Source: Nitrosomonas sp. (lineage in GTDB: Bacteria; Pseudomonadota; Gammaproteobacteria; Burkholderiales; Nitrosomonadaceae). Taken from it: DNA of 42,639 nucleotides. Shown here one piece after another: positions 9,323-19,400 of this stretch; positions within the stretch are counted from its first letter, which is position 1, and each line of letters opens with the position of its first letter. The translations under genes and the position numbers were made by a program. The stretch is taken from assembly GCA_019745325.1 (NCBI GenBank), contig JAIETK010000026.1, positions 1-42,639 on the forward strand, in the 5' to 3' direction. The notes below the pieces were generated by a model. It made no database searches, was not told the DNA's origin, and was given only the letters and a program-made list of their open reading frames with translations.

Positions 9323-10507
9323 TTATAAACGCGCCAGCAAGAGTTGATGGATTTCCTGGTCGTCGAGCACGATTGGGTTGGTTTTCATGCTGTTACCACG
9401 GCAGTTGGCAATAACTTTGTTTAAACCGTCCGGTTGCAAGCCATAATGCGAAAGCCTCGGCAAGTTGAGTTCGTCAGTCCATCGTGAAAGTCTGTCAGTT
9501 AGCGCACTAAAAGCGGCAGCGGGATCGATAAATCGTTTTTCGCACAGTATCTCGGCAATATGCAGATATTTTGCCAGCGCTTGATTATTCGGCTCACGCG
9601 CGAGCATGGCTTCAATATTTACCTGGGTCGCGGCTGCAACCAAGGTGCCGCAAACAGCGCCGTGCGGGATCGGATAAAAAGCGCCGAGCGGCGAAGCCAA
9701 GCCATGCACCGAGCCTAGACCGGCTTGCGCCAAGGTAATACCCGAGAGCAGCGCGGCATAGGCCATTTTTTCGCGATGTCCGGCCAACTCGCCTTGTTGG
9801 CGATACAGCGGCATTAACGCATCGCGCGCGGCCTGCAAGCCACTGATCGCAAGCGCATCGGTAAAGGCGTTAGATCGGGTGGAAACATACGATTCCAGCA
9901 GTTGTGTCACAGCATCCATGCCGTTGGCGGCGATTACGCCAGGCGGGCAACTGGCTAACAAATCGGGATCGACGATGGCGTATTCAGCAACCAGTTTGTC
10001 GTGACGGAACGACTTTTTGAAGCCGTTTTTACCTTGTACGCTGAGTACCGCGTTTTTTGTCGCTTCGCTGCCGGTGCCGGCAGTTGTGGGTACGGCGATA
10101 AACGGCACCGCAGGGCCTTGATAGGGCAATTCGGGGCCGACGCCTTCCAGATAATCCATTACGGAACGTTGTATTTTCAATAATCCCGCTACCGCTTTGG
10201 CGGCATCCAGCGCACTGCCGCCGCCGATACCGGCAACGGCGTCAAAAGAATCACCGGCATATGTCTTGACCAGATCGTCAATCAGTCCGGGGGACGGTTC
10301 TTCCGCAATCGTGCAATGTTGCCAGGTAATTGAGCGTTGCTTAAGTTCACCGAGCAAAACGTTCCAGCCGCCGGTATTGATGAATGAATGCGCACCGGTC
10401 ACCAGTAAAATGTGTGAACCGTAACTGGAGAGGATATCCGGTAATTTTCTGATGGTTCCACTACCGAATTCAATGCGGGGCAGCCGGGCGATGGAGAAAT
10501 TGAACAT
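9323..10507 (-). CDS. Iron-containing alcohol dehydrogenase
   Basis: This 394-residue NAD(P)-dependent group III dehydrogenase would oxidise or reduce an alcohol/aldehyde of unknown identity. Family features include the GGGSALDAAKA nucleotide-binding loop, the VPTTAGTGSEATKNAVL motif, and the iron-ligand region HGLASPLGAFYPIPHGAVCGTL with two histidines. The ATG at 10507 shares one base with the stop of the upstream LsrG-like gene (TGATG), and the next upstream in-frame ATG lies inside that gene, so 10507 is the likely start. The two genes form a coupled pair whose substrate may be shared. Confidence 0.9.
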   Translation of the reverse strand: MFNFSIARLPRIEFGSGTIRKLPDILSSYGSHILLVTGAHSFINTGGWNVLLGELKQRSITWQHCTIAEEPSPGLIDDLVKTYAGDSFDAVAGIGGGSALDAAKAVAGLLKIQRSVMDYLEGVGPELPYQGPAVPFIAVPTTAGTGSEATKNAVLSVQGKNGFKKSFRHDKLVAEYAIVDPDLLASCPPGVIAANGMDAVTQLLESYVSTRSNAFTDALAISGLQAARDALMPLYRQQGELAGHREKMAYAALLSGITLAQAGLGSVHGLASPLGAFYPIPHGAVCGTLVAAATQVNIEAMLAREPNNQALAKYLHIAEILCEKRFIDPAAAFSALTDRLSRWTDELNLPRLSHYGLQPDGLNKVIANCRGNSMKTNPIVLDDQEIHQLLLARL

Positions 10508-10809
10508 CAGCCGGCGATCTCCGGGAATAAACCTTGATACGGCACGCCTTGACGCGGTTCGGCCATCCAATCCGCGACGGTATCCCGCCACGTCAGGTAG
10601 TGCGCGGTTTCTTTATGGGCTGCGGCATCTTGTTGGGTTTTGTAGGCTTCATAAAAAACAAATTTGGTTGGATCGGTAGCGGATTGCAAGATATCGAAGC
10701 GCAAGTTACCCGGTTCGCGAATGGAATTTTCGTGATTGACGCGGCAAGCTTCCTTGAAAGCTTCCACTTTGTCCGGTTTAACAGATGCATAGACGATTGT
10801 TACATACAT
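10507..10809 (-). CDS. Antibiotic-biosynthesis-monooxygenase fold protein, LsrG/YgiN-like
   Basis: This 100-residue dimeric alpha/beta-barrel type protein has the family pattern MYVTIVYASVKPDKVEAF, NHENSIREPGNLRFDIL and KFVFYEAYKTQQDAAAHKETAHY. It resembles LsrG, which isomerises phosphorylated autoinducer-2 product. No other lsr genes are present, so an autoinducer role is unlikely. It more probably acts on a small carbonyl compound together with the translationally coupled iron alcohol dehydrogenase. The function is inferred from the family only. Confidence 0.82.
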   Translation of the reverse strand: MYVTIVYASVKPDKVEAFKEACRVNHENSIREPGNLRFDILQSATDPTKFVFYEAYKTQQDAAAHKETAHYLTWRDTVADWMAEPRQGVPYQGLFPEIAG

Positions 10810-10970
10810 AACCGCTTTCCTTCGTGAATATTGGACGGCTTGTATTGTACTAAAATCCTGTTTTGTAAACGATGGCTTTTGCCGGGCTATTATGTATTTT
10901 GAAGTTTGCCCGTTTAAGTAAAATTACTATTGTCTGTTTACGTTCGTCTCGCCAATTTTCAAGCATTTTC

Positions 10971-12053
10971 ATGACAAATAAAGATGTCGGCACGCCTTCT
11001 CTGCTCAATCGCCTAGTCTCTTTAACGACGATTCGCGACATTGAATTGTTTGAGCTTAGCCTGCTGAAAACATTAGCTGAGCTTTTAAAAGTCAACCAGA
11101 TATCGATGTATAAACTGAATCCGGATAATAAGACATGCTGGTTGTCCACTTATTCAGCCAAACTGATTGAAGATGGCAATAAACGTCAGCTTTCCGAATC
11201 CCAGGAAATTTATACTTCGGAAATAATCATTCCGGATGAGATCCGGTCAGCGCAATTGTGGGTGGAAACAACAAAAAAACCTTATATTCATTTGCAATCG
11301 GAAAAATTTTTGGTGATTTACCCGGTACTGGCCGCCAGTAAAATTGAAAGCATGCTGACTTTCGAGCTGCCGCATATGCTCACAGAAGGCGAGATGCTGA
11401 TCATTACCAGTCTTTTGAGCATCACGCATAATTTCCGCAGTTTACTGGATGAAAGCCAGAAGGATAAACTCACCGGTTTGTTGAATCGCCAAACATTCGA
11501 AGCGAACATCAATAAGATCAGCTCTCTGATCTTGAATGCCGAGCTTGGTCGGTATCAAGATACCAGCGGTCGGAACCGGAGGAGACCCAAAACCGGCGCG
11601 GAAAAATTTTGCTTGGCCATTATCGATATCGATAATTTCAAGTCGATCAACGATAAGTTCGGCCATGTGATGGGAGACGAGGTTTTGCTGTTGCTTTCCT
11701 ATGTGATGAAGCAGAATTTCAGGTCAAAGGATTTGTTGTTTCGTTTTGGCGGAGAAGAATTCGTAGTAATTTTTCATGCGCCTAGCCAAGCCGATGCTTA
11801 TCAAATATTGGAACGCTTCCGCACCAAAATTGAAACTTACCGTTTTCCGCAGATCAATACGATTACCGTGAGTATTGGCGCAACCCTGATCAGCGGAATG
11901 TGCCATCTAGCCTCGGAGATTCTAGGACGAGCCGACCAAGCGCTTTATTATGCCAAACATAATGGCAAGAACCAGCTGCACTTTCATGAAATACTGCTTG
12001 AAAGCGGCTGCATCGAAGATAATAAGGAAAGCGGTTCTATCGATTTCTTTTAA
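10971..12053 (+). CDS. Diguanylate cyclase (GGDEF) with N-terminal sensory domain
   Basis: This 360-residue cytoplasmic protein (from ATG 10971) would make cyclic di-GMP. The C-terminal half is a GGDEF domain: DKLTGLLNRQTFE, AIIDIDNFKSINDKFGHVMGDEVL, and the active motif GGEEF. RSKD stands five residues before GGEEF and matches the RxxD inhibitory site, so product inhibition is expected. The N-terminal ~180 residues look like a GAF-type fold with no membrane span and an unknown ligand. An open frame extends upstream to 10872, but MTNKDVG at 10971 is the more natural start. A basic insert (GRNRRRPKTG) precedes the metal-binding strand. Confidence 0.9.
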   Translation: MTNKDVGTPSLLNRLVSLTTIRDIELFELSLLKTLAELLKVNQISMYKLNPDNKTCWLSTYSAKLIEDGNKRQLSESQEIYTSEIIIPDEIRSAQLWVETTKKPYIHLQSEKFLVIYPVLAASKIESMLTFELPHMLTEGEMLIITSLLSITHNFRSLLDESQKDKLTGLLNRQTFEANINKISSLILNAELGRYQDTSGRNRRRPKTGAEKFCLAIIDIDNFKSINDKFGHVMGDEVLLLLSYVMKQNFRSKDLLFRFGGEEFVVIFHAPSQADAYQILERFRTKIETYRFPQINTITVSIGATLISGMCHLASEILGRADQALYYAKHNGKNQLHFHEILLESGCIEDNKESGSIDFF

Positions 12054-12080
12054 CGTTCGATGTGATTCTTAAACGATCGA

Positions 12081-12611
12081 TCACCACCGGAAAAAAGGCC
12101 CATAAAATCCTCCGCGATAGAGCGGATAATAGCCGGGATAGTAGGGGTAAGGCCCGTAATAAGGGCTATAGTAATTATAATTGGCCAATTTCGGCCATAA
12201 GTAAATTGCGGTGGCGCTTAGCAACGGAACGCGGATGACCCGCTTACCGACCGTTAGCTCGGTATCGCCGGTGATAACCCCGGCAATCGTAATTTCTTTG
12301 TCTTTGGCATACACCGCGGGATCGAGAAACTCCGGACTTTTCACCACGAAACGGCCTTCACCGGTTCTTTGTGTCTGCGGACGGCCGGTGTAATCCAAGG
12401 GGTAAGCGACGATTTGCAGCATGCTGTCATGTTCTTCGTTGTCGACATCAATAATCACGCCGCCCCAGCGCACCGGAACATCTTTGAAACTATTGGGATC
12501 GAGACTCACCTGCTGGTAGGAAACTTCGGTCGCGGGCGCATTGGCGATGGAAGGCGGCAATCCGGCGCAGGCGCTCAATAGCAAGACGGGTAATAGAAAG
12601 AAAATTTTCAT
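12081..12611 (-). CDS. Slp-family outer-membrane lipoprotein
   Basis: This 176-residue lipoprotein starts MKIFFLLPVLLLSAC. The lipobox LSAC puts the lipidated Cys at residue 15, and Ala/Gly after it favour outer-membrane sorting. The body (VRWGGVIIDVDNEEHDSMLQIVAYPLDYTGRPQ, ...EGRFVVKSPEFLDPAVYAKDKEITIAGVITG) matches the Slp/YeaY family, starvation-induced lipoproteins of unknown role. The last ~30 residues are a Tyr/Pro/Gly repeat (YYSPYYGPYPYYPGYYP). The frame is open 28 codons further upstream, but that part lacks a signal sequence. Confidence 0.88.
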   Translation of the reverse strand: MKIFFLLPVLLLSACAGLPPSIANAPATEVSYQQVSLDPNSFKDVPVRWGGVIIDVDNEEHDSMLQIVAYPLDYTGRPQTQRTGEGRFVVKSPEFLDPAVYAKDKEITIAGVITGDTELTVGKRVIRVPLLSATAIYLWPKLANYNYYSPYYGPYPYYPGYYPLYRGGFYGPFFRW

Positions 12612-12883
12612 GATGCCTCCCGAGAATGATAGATAGGTAATAAATGGTGCCGCAATCCGGTATTGCAATCGTATGCCGCCTGCAATGAGTGTCACACATC
12701 ATTTTAGGCAAGACAGGACTTCAAAAATTCACCCGATGGGATCGAATGACATTTTTCTATCCTTTCGCAGATGACGTCAAAACTGTCACACTGGAATGGT
12801 AGAATACAAACTGGCTGGCGATTTCGATATCATCGGCAGCTCTATCAACCATTGATCGCGACGTTCACCAATCGAGGGTAGCA

Positions 12884-14143
12884 ATGATTCGCTGTCTCCA
12901 TATTACTTTAGCGTTGTTTACATTGTTGTTGCTTTCCGCCTGTGCCAGTAAGGCACCGGATAGGAAAACGCTTGCTGCGGCGGGGAATGTAGCGGCACCG
13001 ACGCCCTTCGAACAATTGACTTTCAAGGCGGAAGGTAAAACCGTTTATGAAGATCACGGCAAGTTCATCATGCTCGAAGGCAGCAAATGCATGCAACGCG
13101 ATAACGCTATGGAGCCGGCGGTCATCACCCAATGGCTCGAAATGCCGGGTTATGTCGATAGCGGCACGGTCGTGCTGAATGGCTGGGATTTGCGCTATTT
13201 GAAGCAGGATCGCGAGGTCAATTCGCTGCGCGCCGAGATTACCCGCAGCAAACTGGTGAAAAATACCGGGTCGACTTTTCTGGTATTCGAAGCGCAAGGC
13301 AAGCTGGAAGATCAGAACCGCAACGATGCCTTTGAATTTTGCGTATTTTTCACCGCATTCGGATATCGCTCGGTCGAAGTCGATGCGGTCATCGACGAGG
13401 ATTACGCCGGAATGGAAGCAGCGATGCTGCAGGATAAAAAACAAGGCGCGGTCGCCACTCTGGAAAATAGCGGTCACAAAGGCACGGTGCGGCGCTATGA
13501 TGCGCTCGCGATCATTCCGCGCGGTTTCGATTTTCAGTTTGCCGACAGCTTTGAATGCGAATGGCGCTGGTCGCTTTGCAAATGGAGCGACCGTGTCGAT
13601 TATCCATTGCTGCAAATGGCCTACAATCTATCGCAAACCAGCGCCACGCCGAATCAATCCGGCAGCCCGAACTGGGCCACCCAGACCATTTTCAAAGACA
13701 ACGATATCCGCACCCATCGCATCAAAACCCGAGCGGCTTTGATTCACGGACGCAGCATTAAAGTGCGCGCCGATTTTCTGGCGCTCAATCCCCGCAGCGG
13801 TAAAGCTGACACCTGCCGCAAAAGCGTCGACGGCGTGGTCCGCACCCAAACCATCCAAATCGACGAATTGCCTTTCGACTACGCTATCCCGATGCTGACC
13901 GGCTGGGATCTCACCCATGAATGCGAACAGCAAAAGCTGCAACGTGCTGGCATCTGGATTCACGATATCCGTTTCGACCCGCGTTCGCACCGGTTGGAAT
14001 ACAAAGTATCGTCCATCCTGCGCGACCAGGACGGCGCGCCCAGTTTTAACAGCGCGCATCGCGTTACCGTGCTGGGACTCAACCGCTTGTCGTCATCGGC
14101 GCAGCAACGGGTTCCGCGGTTTCAGTTGAAACTCCGGGACTAG
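12884..14143 (+). CDS. Predicted lipoprotein of unknown function
   Basis: This 419-residue protein has an N-terminal lipoprotein signal, ALFTLLLLSACASK, with lipidated Cys20. I do not recognise the rest. It is largely hydrophilic and without membrane spans. Repeated beta-like segments include EGKTVYEDHGKFIMLEGSKCMQ and SGTVVLNGWDLRYL, and LTGWDLTHECEQQKLQRAGIWI seems to echo NGWDLRYL, hinting at an internal duplication. Seven or more Cys remain, possibly disulfide-bonded in the periplasm. GAGGGT lies upstream of the ATG. It is divergent from the Slp-like gene across 272 bp. Confidence 0.75.
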   Translation: MIRCLHITLALFTLLLLSACASKAPDRKTLAAAGNVAAPTPFEQLTFKAEGKTVYEDHGKFIMLEGSKCMQRDNAMEPAVITQWLEMPGYVDSGTVVLNGWDLRYLKQDREVNSLRAEITRSKLVKNTGSTFLVFEAQGKLEDQNRNDAFEFCVFFTAFGYRSVEVDAVIDEDYAGMEAAMLQDKKQGAVATLENSGHKGTVRRYDALAIIPRGFDFQFADSFECEWRWSLCKWSDRVDYPLLQMAYNLSQTSATPNQSGSPNWATQTIFKDNDIRTHRIKTRAALIHGRSIKVRADFLALNPRSGKADTCRKSVDGVVRTQTIQIDELPFDYAIPMLTGWDLTHECEQQKLQRAGIWIHDIRFDPRSHRLEYKVSSILRDQDGAPSFNSAHRVTVLGLNRLSSSAQQRVPRFQLKLRD

Positions 14144-14271
14144 CTCTGATTCCAGGAGTTTCTTTCATCGCAAGTGTAAGTGCTTATAAGGGCGGAACAT
14201 CCTTACGGGTTTTTGCGTGTAGAGGCCAATCCAATCGTACCCCAAAGGCATTTAGCTTTTAAGTCATAGTC

Positions 14272-14300
14272 TTTACGAGACCTTTTAGAAGACCTATAAT
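14272..14300 (+). promoter_or_regulatory. Sigma-70-type promoter of the toxin-antitoxin pair
   Basis: TTTACG at 14272-14277 and a perfect TATAAT at 14295-14300 are separated by 17 bp, 36 bp before the antitoxin ATG. The spacer contains AGACC (14278-14282) and its partial mirror AGACC at 14290-14294 flanking TTTTAGA, which may be part of an autoregulatory site. Confidence 0.6.
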
Positions 14301-14335
14301 CAGGTTTCATTGATTAACTGTTGAGATATGAAATC

Positions 14336-14584
14336 ATGACGCATCAGATACTTACAGAAATTGCAGCCAGCATCTCCGAACTCAAGGCCAACCCCATGAA
14401 AGTTGTTTCCAGTGGCAACGGTATGCCCATTGCCGTATTGAATCGCAATGAACCCGCCTTTTACTGCGTGCCAGCCGCCGCCTATGAAGCAATGATGGAG
14501 TTGCTTGACGATATAGAATTGCTGAAACTGGTGAAAGAACGCATGGACGAACCGGCTATCAGCGTTTCGCTCGATGACCTATAA
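14336..14584 (+). CDS. Type II antitoxin, RelB/Phd-YefM-like
   Basis: This 82-residue protein (MTHQILTEIAASISELKANPMKVV) has the N-terminal pattern of Phd/YefM/StbD DNA-binding antitoxins: A-SISELKANP, then a PIAVLNRNEPAFYCVPAAAYEAMMELLDD strand-helix. A negatively charged C-terminal tail would wrap the toxin. The frame also has a TTG at 14321, but ATG 14336 follows a GAG at useful spacing. The stop overlaps the toxin start by 11 bp, as in many such operons. It would neutralise the toxin and repress the operon. Confidence 0.88.
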   Translation: MTHQILTEIAASISELKANPMKVVSSGNGMPIAVLNRNEPAFYCVPAAAYEAMMELLDDIELLKLVKERMDEPAISVSLDDL

Positions 14585-14870
14585 GCTGGAATTCAAAAAA
14601 TCGGCGCTCAAGGAATGGGAAAAACTAGGTTACACAATCAAGGACCAATTCAAAAAGAAACTAAAACAGCGATTGGACAATCCGCATGTTCCATCCGCTG
14701 CATTGTCGGGCGCGAAAAACATTTACAAGATCAAATTGCGGCAACTCGGCTATCGCCTCGTTTACGCCGTTGGAGACAAGACTGTAACTGTTACTGTCAT
14801 CGCTGCTGGCAAGCGAGACCGGAATGAAATCTACGATATCGCTCTTTCGCGGATGCATGACAAGACTTGA
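14574..14870 (+). CDS. Type II toxin, RelE/ParE (StbE) family
   Basis: This 98-residue basic protein starts MTYKLEFKKSALKEWEKLG, the hallmark of RelE/StbE-type toxins. It continues with KDQFKKKLKQRLDNPHVPSAAL, IYKIKLRQLGYRLVYAVGDKTVTVTVIAAGKRDRNEIY. The strand YRLVYAVGD and the R/K-rich C-terminal part fit a ribosome-dependent mRNA interferase, though catalytic residues vary in this family. It overlaps the antitoxin gene by 11 bp. It is complete and appears functional. Confidence 0.9.
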   Translation: MTYKLEFKKSALKEWEKLGYTIKDQFKKKLKQRLDNPHVPSAALSGAKNIYKIKLRQLGYRLVYAVGDKTVTVTVIAAGKRDRNEIYDIALSRMHDKT

Positions 14871-14937
14871 GCCATAACGACGAAGCTTAGGGAGGCAACG
14901 TGGCTATGTCGTGCCGCGCGCTTTAGGATAGCAAAAT

Positions 14938-14963
14938 GTTGGAGTTCCTACCGTCACTCCAAC
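14938..14963. terminator. Hairpin between convergent accessory genes
   Basis: GTTGGAGT (14938-14945) pairs perfectly with ACTCCAAC (14956-14963) around a 10-nt loop. It lies between the RelE-like toxin gene and the convergent frameshifted gene. There is no T run, so termination is only a possibility. Confidence 0.4.
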
Positions 14964-14994
14964 CTACCATGCTGCATTGTTAGTTACGTGCTGT

Positions 14995-16105
14995 TTAAAA
15001 AGGGATATCGTTAATTTCAAAAATAAAGTCTCCGCCATATCGATACACCTTCTTTAGTGCAGCCCCAACCTTTTTGCTGATTGCGGTGTTTGCATTTAGA
15101 CTGGCGATCACGGTCTCGTCGCACATGATTTCAATTTTTGCGAACTCTGACTCTTTGTTCCATCCGATAAAAATATCTTCCTTGTCAATTTTTATGTCGT
15201 ACTTGCCTTTGATTGACCAGTATATATCCCACCAAATTTCGCCACGGAAATCCTCTAGTAAAATATTTGAGCGGATATAGTCCTTGAGAATCCCATCATA
15301 AAACAGATCTGTCGCGTCATCAAACCACTTACAGTTAGCGTTGTGAAGTCGATTGTAGTCCTTTATTTTTTCTTTAAAGTTTGTATAGGAGATAAATCGT
15401 ATACGAGAGAATGTCTCTTTTTTCTTTATAATGTATCGAGATATGTAATGCTCTGAGTCAACAACCTCTTGCGAAATTTCATCGTTGTCTATAACCAGGC
15501 GAACAAGGTCAGAATCAATGACCGATAGTAAGTTGAATTGATAAATGGATGGTTTCTTTTTTCTTTGTGATAGAGCACTCAGCTCGTAAGCTTGAGCCTT
15601 CATCAGAGAGGTTACAGCAGCAAATATATTTTTGTCATTCTTCGGAGCGCCACTAATACGATTCATTTCCTGAAAGGCGAACACTTCATAATCTGGAATC
15701 GATAAAGCTTCTTTTACTCCAAAATTGATTGCGTCGTCATGATAGGTTTTTGATGCTTCTGGTTTTGATATTTCAAACGCGATCGCCTTGTCATTACTCC
15801 ACGTATGAAGTGGCCACCAGTCAGCATTAGGGTCTTTAAGATTTATGTTTCTCGCAAGCAGCGCCCATATGTTTGATTCGCTTTTTTTTGCAACTTATTA
15901 GAAGGGTTGTGTATACGTCGACTTGCTGTACTTTCCTGACTTTGTAGGCAAGAAGGTCAATTTCTCTTACGCTTCCCTCAAAATCATCTTCATAGTACTT
16001 GTTGCTAATAACAGTCCAGCCTGCTTGACGAAGTAAATCAGAAACTTTGTATTCAAGAACGAAACCTGTTTTGTGAATCTCTTTCGCGTAAATGTTGTCG
16101 CTCAT
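14995..16105 (-). pseudogene. Frameshifted gene with a PD-(D/E)XK-like N-terminal domain
   Basis: Two frames join into one protein of about 370 residues if one A is skipped in the run of eight A on the minus strand (15882-15889). The first frame (16105 down, starting MSDNIYAKEIHK) runs through REIDLLAYKV...LLISCKK and would then end early at TAA. Reading on with one base less gives CKKSESNIWALLARNINLKD and continues without stop into the frame that ends at 14995. The D...S-C-K-K pattern resembles the core of PD-(D/E)XK nuclease-fold proteins, but the usual Glu is Ser. The gene is much more AT-rich than its neighbours, which suggests transfer. It may be a true pseudogene, a slippage-expressed gene or a sequencing error. 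Confidence 0.75.
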
Positions 16106-16426
16106 AGCTGCTGTTTTGGTGGTTGATTAACGTAATGTATAAGACATTTTGTCCAATAATCTATCAGATAATATCGTAAAATCCCGTGTTTTATAGATTA
16201 TCATCATGATAATTGTGTTTGATATGATGGTGAGAAAATGAGCAATTCCAGTAATATGGCATTACTTTCTGCTAAAACTTGCTGAATACAAGTTGGATAA
16301 ATTAGCTTTAAATATTAAGCTTCTCTACGAAAAAATGAGCATTTTTGCATAAAGCATCCTCCATACTGGGCTGGTTGTTCTGATGCTCAGAATGCTGACT
16401 GATACCAGCATACAATAGCTATCCCC
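16106..16426. other. 321-bp gap before hrpA
   Basis: This AT-rich gap holds no convincing gene. It contains a perfect 7-bp inverted repeat, ATTATCA-TCA-TGATAAT (around 16197-16214). The region presumably contains the divergent promoters for the frameshifted gene and hrpA, but I see no consensus pair that I can support. Confidence 0.4.
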
Positions 16427-19400
16427 ATGAAAAAACTCCCCCCCGAAATCATCGCCAAACGGCTTGCTCACCTTCCTCGTCCAACATATGCGGAAGATCT
16501 ACCGGTCAATGCTCGCCGTGAAGAAATCAAGCAGGCCATCGAGAATCATCAAGTGGTGATCATTTGCGGCGAAACCGGGTCGGGCAAGACCACGCAAATT
16601 CCAAAAATCTGCTTGGAACTGAAGCGCGGTGTGCATGGCTTGATCGGGCATACGCAGCCGCGGCGGATTGCGGCGCGGACAGTGGCAGGGCGGATTGCGG
16701 CGGAGTTGAACTGTCCGCTGGGGCAGGCGGTCGGTTACAAGGTGCGGTTTACCGACAAGATCGGCGCGGACAGTTACATCAAACTGATGACCGACGGTAT
16801 TCTGCTGGCGGAGACGCAGGGCGATCCGCTGTTACAGGCTTACGATACGCTGATCATCGACGAAGCGCACGAGCGCAGTCTGAATATCGATTTCTTGCTC
16901 GGCTATCTCAAGCAATTGCTGCCGAAGCGGCCGGATCTGAAGCTGATCGTGACATCGGCGACCATCGACGCGCAGCGCTTTTCCCGGCATTTCAACGATG
17001 CGCCGGTGATTGAGGTCAGCGGGCGGTTATACCCGGTGGAGATTCATTACCGTCCGCTAGGCGATGCGGACGACGATAGCGACGGCGATGTGCAGCAAGC
17101 CATTGTCCACGCGGTTGAAGAGCTGCATGCCGTGGGTTCCGGCGATATTCTGGTGTTTTTGCCGGGCGAGCGCGAGATCCGCGAAACCGCCGAAACCCTG
17201 CGCAAGCATTCGTTTCACCGGCTTCACGCCGCGATCGAAATCCTGCCGTTGTTCGCCCGTTTGTCGGTGGCCGAACAAGAGCGGATATTCCAGCCGGGTG
17301 GCGCGCGCCGCATCGTATTGGCGACTAACGTCGCGGAAACGTCGCTGACCGTGCCGGGAATTCATTATGTGATCGACACCGGGCTGGCGCGTATCAACCG
17401 CTACAGCTACCGCAACAAGGTCGAGCAATTGCTGGTGGAAAAGATCTCGCAAGCGTCGGCCAATCAGCGCGCCGGACGTTGCGGCCGGGTGGCGAATGGG
17501 GTGTGCATTCGGCTGTATGCCGAGCAGGATTTTCAGGGGCGAGCGGCGTTTACCGATCCGGAAATCCTGCGCTCGTCGCTGGCTTCGGTAATTTTGCGCA
17601 TGAAGTCGCTGAAAATCGGCGATGTCGAGGATTTTCCGTTTCTGGAGCCGCCGTCGCCGCGCATGATTGCCGACGGTTATCAGTTGCTGGCGGAGCTCGG
17701 CGCGGTCGACGACAACCGCAATCTGACCGCCACCGGCTGGCGGCTGGCGAAGTTTCCGCTCGATCCCAAGATCGCCCGCATGATTCTGGCGGCGAAACAG
17801 GAAAATTGCCTGCACGAAATCCTGATCATCGCGTCGGCATTGAGCGTGCAAGATCCGCGCGACCGGCCGTTCGAACACCAGGCCGCCGCCGACGAGGCGC
17901 ATCGGCGTTTTCAGGATGAGCGTTCGGATTTTCTGGCGTATCTGAAATTGTGGGATTTCTACGATGATTTGTTGAAGCACAAAAAATCCGGCAAGAAACT
18001 GATGGCGCAATGCCGCGAGCTGTTTTTGTCGTACCGGCGGTTGCGCGAATGGCGCGAGATTCACGGGCAACTGCATACGCTGATGGCGGAACTGGGTTTC
18101 AGGCCGAACGAAATTCCGGCGGGTTACGATGAGATTCACCGCGCGTTGTTGCCCGGTTTGCTTGGCAATATCGGCTTTAAAACCGAGAAAGAAGGGGAAT
18201 ATCTGGGGGCGCGCGGCATCAAGTTCGCCATTTTTCCCGGCTCGGTGTTGAAAAAAGGCAAAGCCAAGTGGGTGGTGGCGGCGGAATTGGTCGAAACCGC
18301 CAAGCTGTACGCGCGCTGCGCGGCGAGAATCGATCCGGCCTGGTTGGAGCGGATCGCCGGGAATTTGTGCAAGCGGCACTACTTCGATCCGCATTGGGAA
18401 AAAAAACGTGCGCAGGTCGTGGCGTTTGAGCAGGTCACGCTGTACGGCTTGATTATCGTGTCGAAACGGCCGGTCAATTACGGACCGGTTCATCCCAAAG
18501 AAGCGCGCGAGATTTTTATCCGCTCCGCATTGGCCGCTGGGGAATACGTGACGCCAGCGCCGTTTTTTCAGCATAATCAGACATTGATCCAGGAAATCGA
18601 GGAACTGGAGCACAAAACGCGGCGGCAGGATGTGCTGGTCGACGAGCAGGAAATTTTTGCGTTCTTCGACGCGATCATTCCGCAGGACATCACCAACGGC
18701 GCGGCTTTTGAAAAATGGCGCAAACAAGCGGAACAGCAAAATCCGCAACTACTGTATCTGACGCGGGAATTGCTGATGCGCCACGAAGCCGGGCACGTCA
18801 CCGAAGTGCAATTCCCGGAACAGATGACGTTGCCGGACGGCAGCGAGCTGGCGCTCAGTTACCGGTTTGAACCCGATCATCCGCTCGACGGTGTGACGCT
18901 GACCGTGCCGTTGCCGTTGCTGAACCGGCTGGAAGCCAGGCAACTGGATTACCTGGTGCCGGGATTGATCCGCGAGAAGATCACCTGGCATTTGAAAGCG
19001 CTGCCGAAGCAAATCCGCCGCATGCTGGTACCTTTGCCCGAAACGGTGACGGCATTTCTGCTGAGCCAATCGAATGCCGTGCATCCGCTGCCGCTGGCCG
19101 ATGCGCTGGCGCAATTCATTCTCAAAAAAACCACGCTGACGGTGCCGCCGGATACTTGGCCAGCAGCGCAAATACCGCCGCATTTGCTGATGAATATCCG
19201 CGTGACCGGCGATGCCGAGGAAGAACTGGCGATGAGCCGCGATCTGGCCGGATTGCAGCGGCAACTCGGGCAAGCCGCGCAGCAATCGTTTGTAAAGCGG
19301 GGTGCCGCCAACGAAAAAATTGCGATTGAGCGTGATCAGATCACGCAATGGGATTTTGGCGACTTGCCGGCGGAGGTTGCTTTCATGCGGAATGGACAAC

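Noticed and set aside
16197..16214. ATTATCA-TCA-TGATAAT as a Fur box
   Set aside because: The half-sites are in the opposite order to the Fur/Zur pattern (TGATAAT-N-ATTATCA), so it is only listed as a palindrome in the gap before hrpA.
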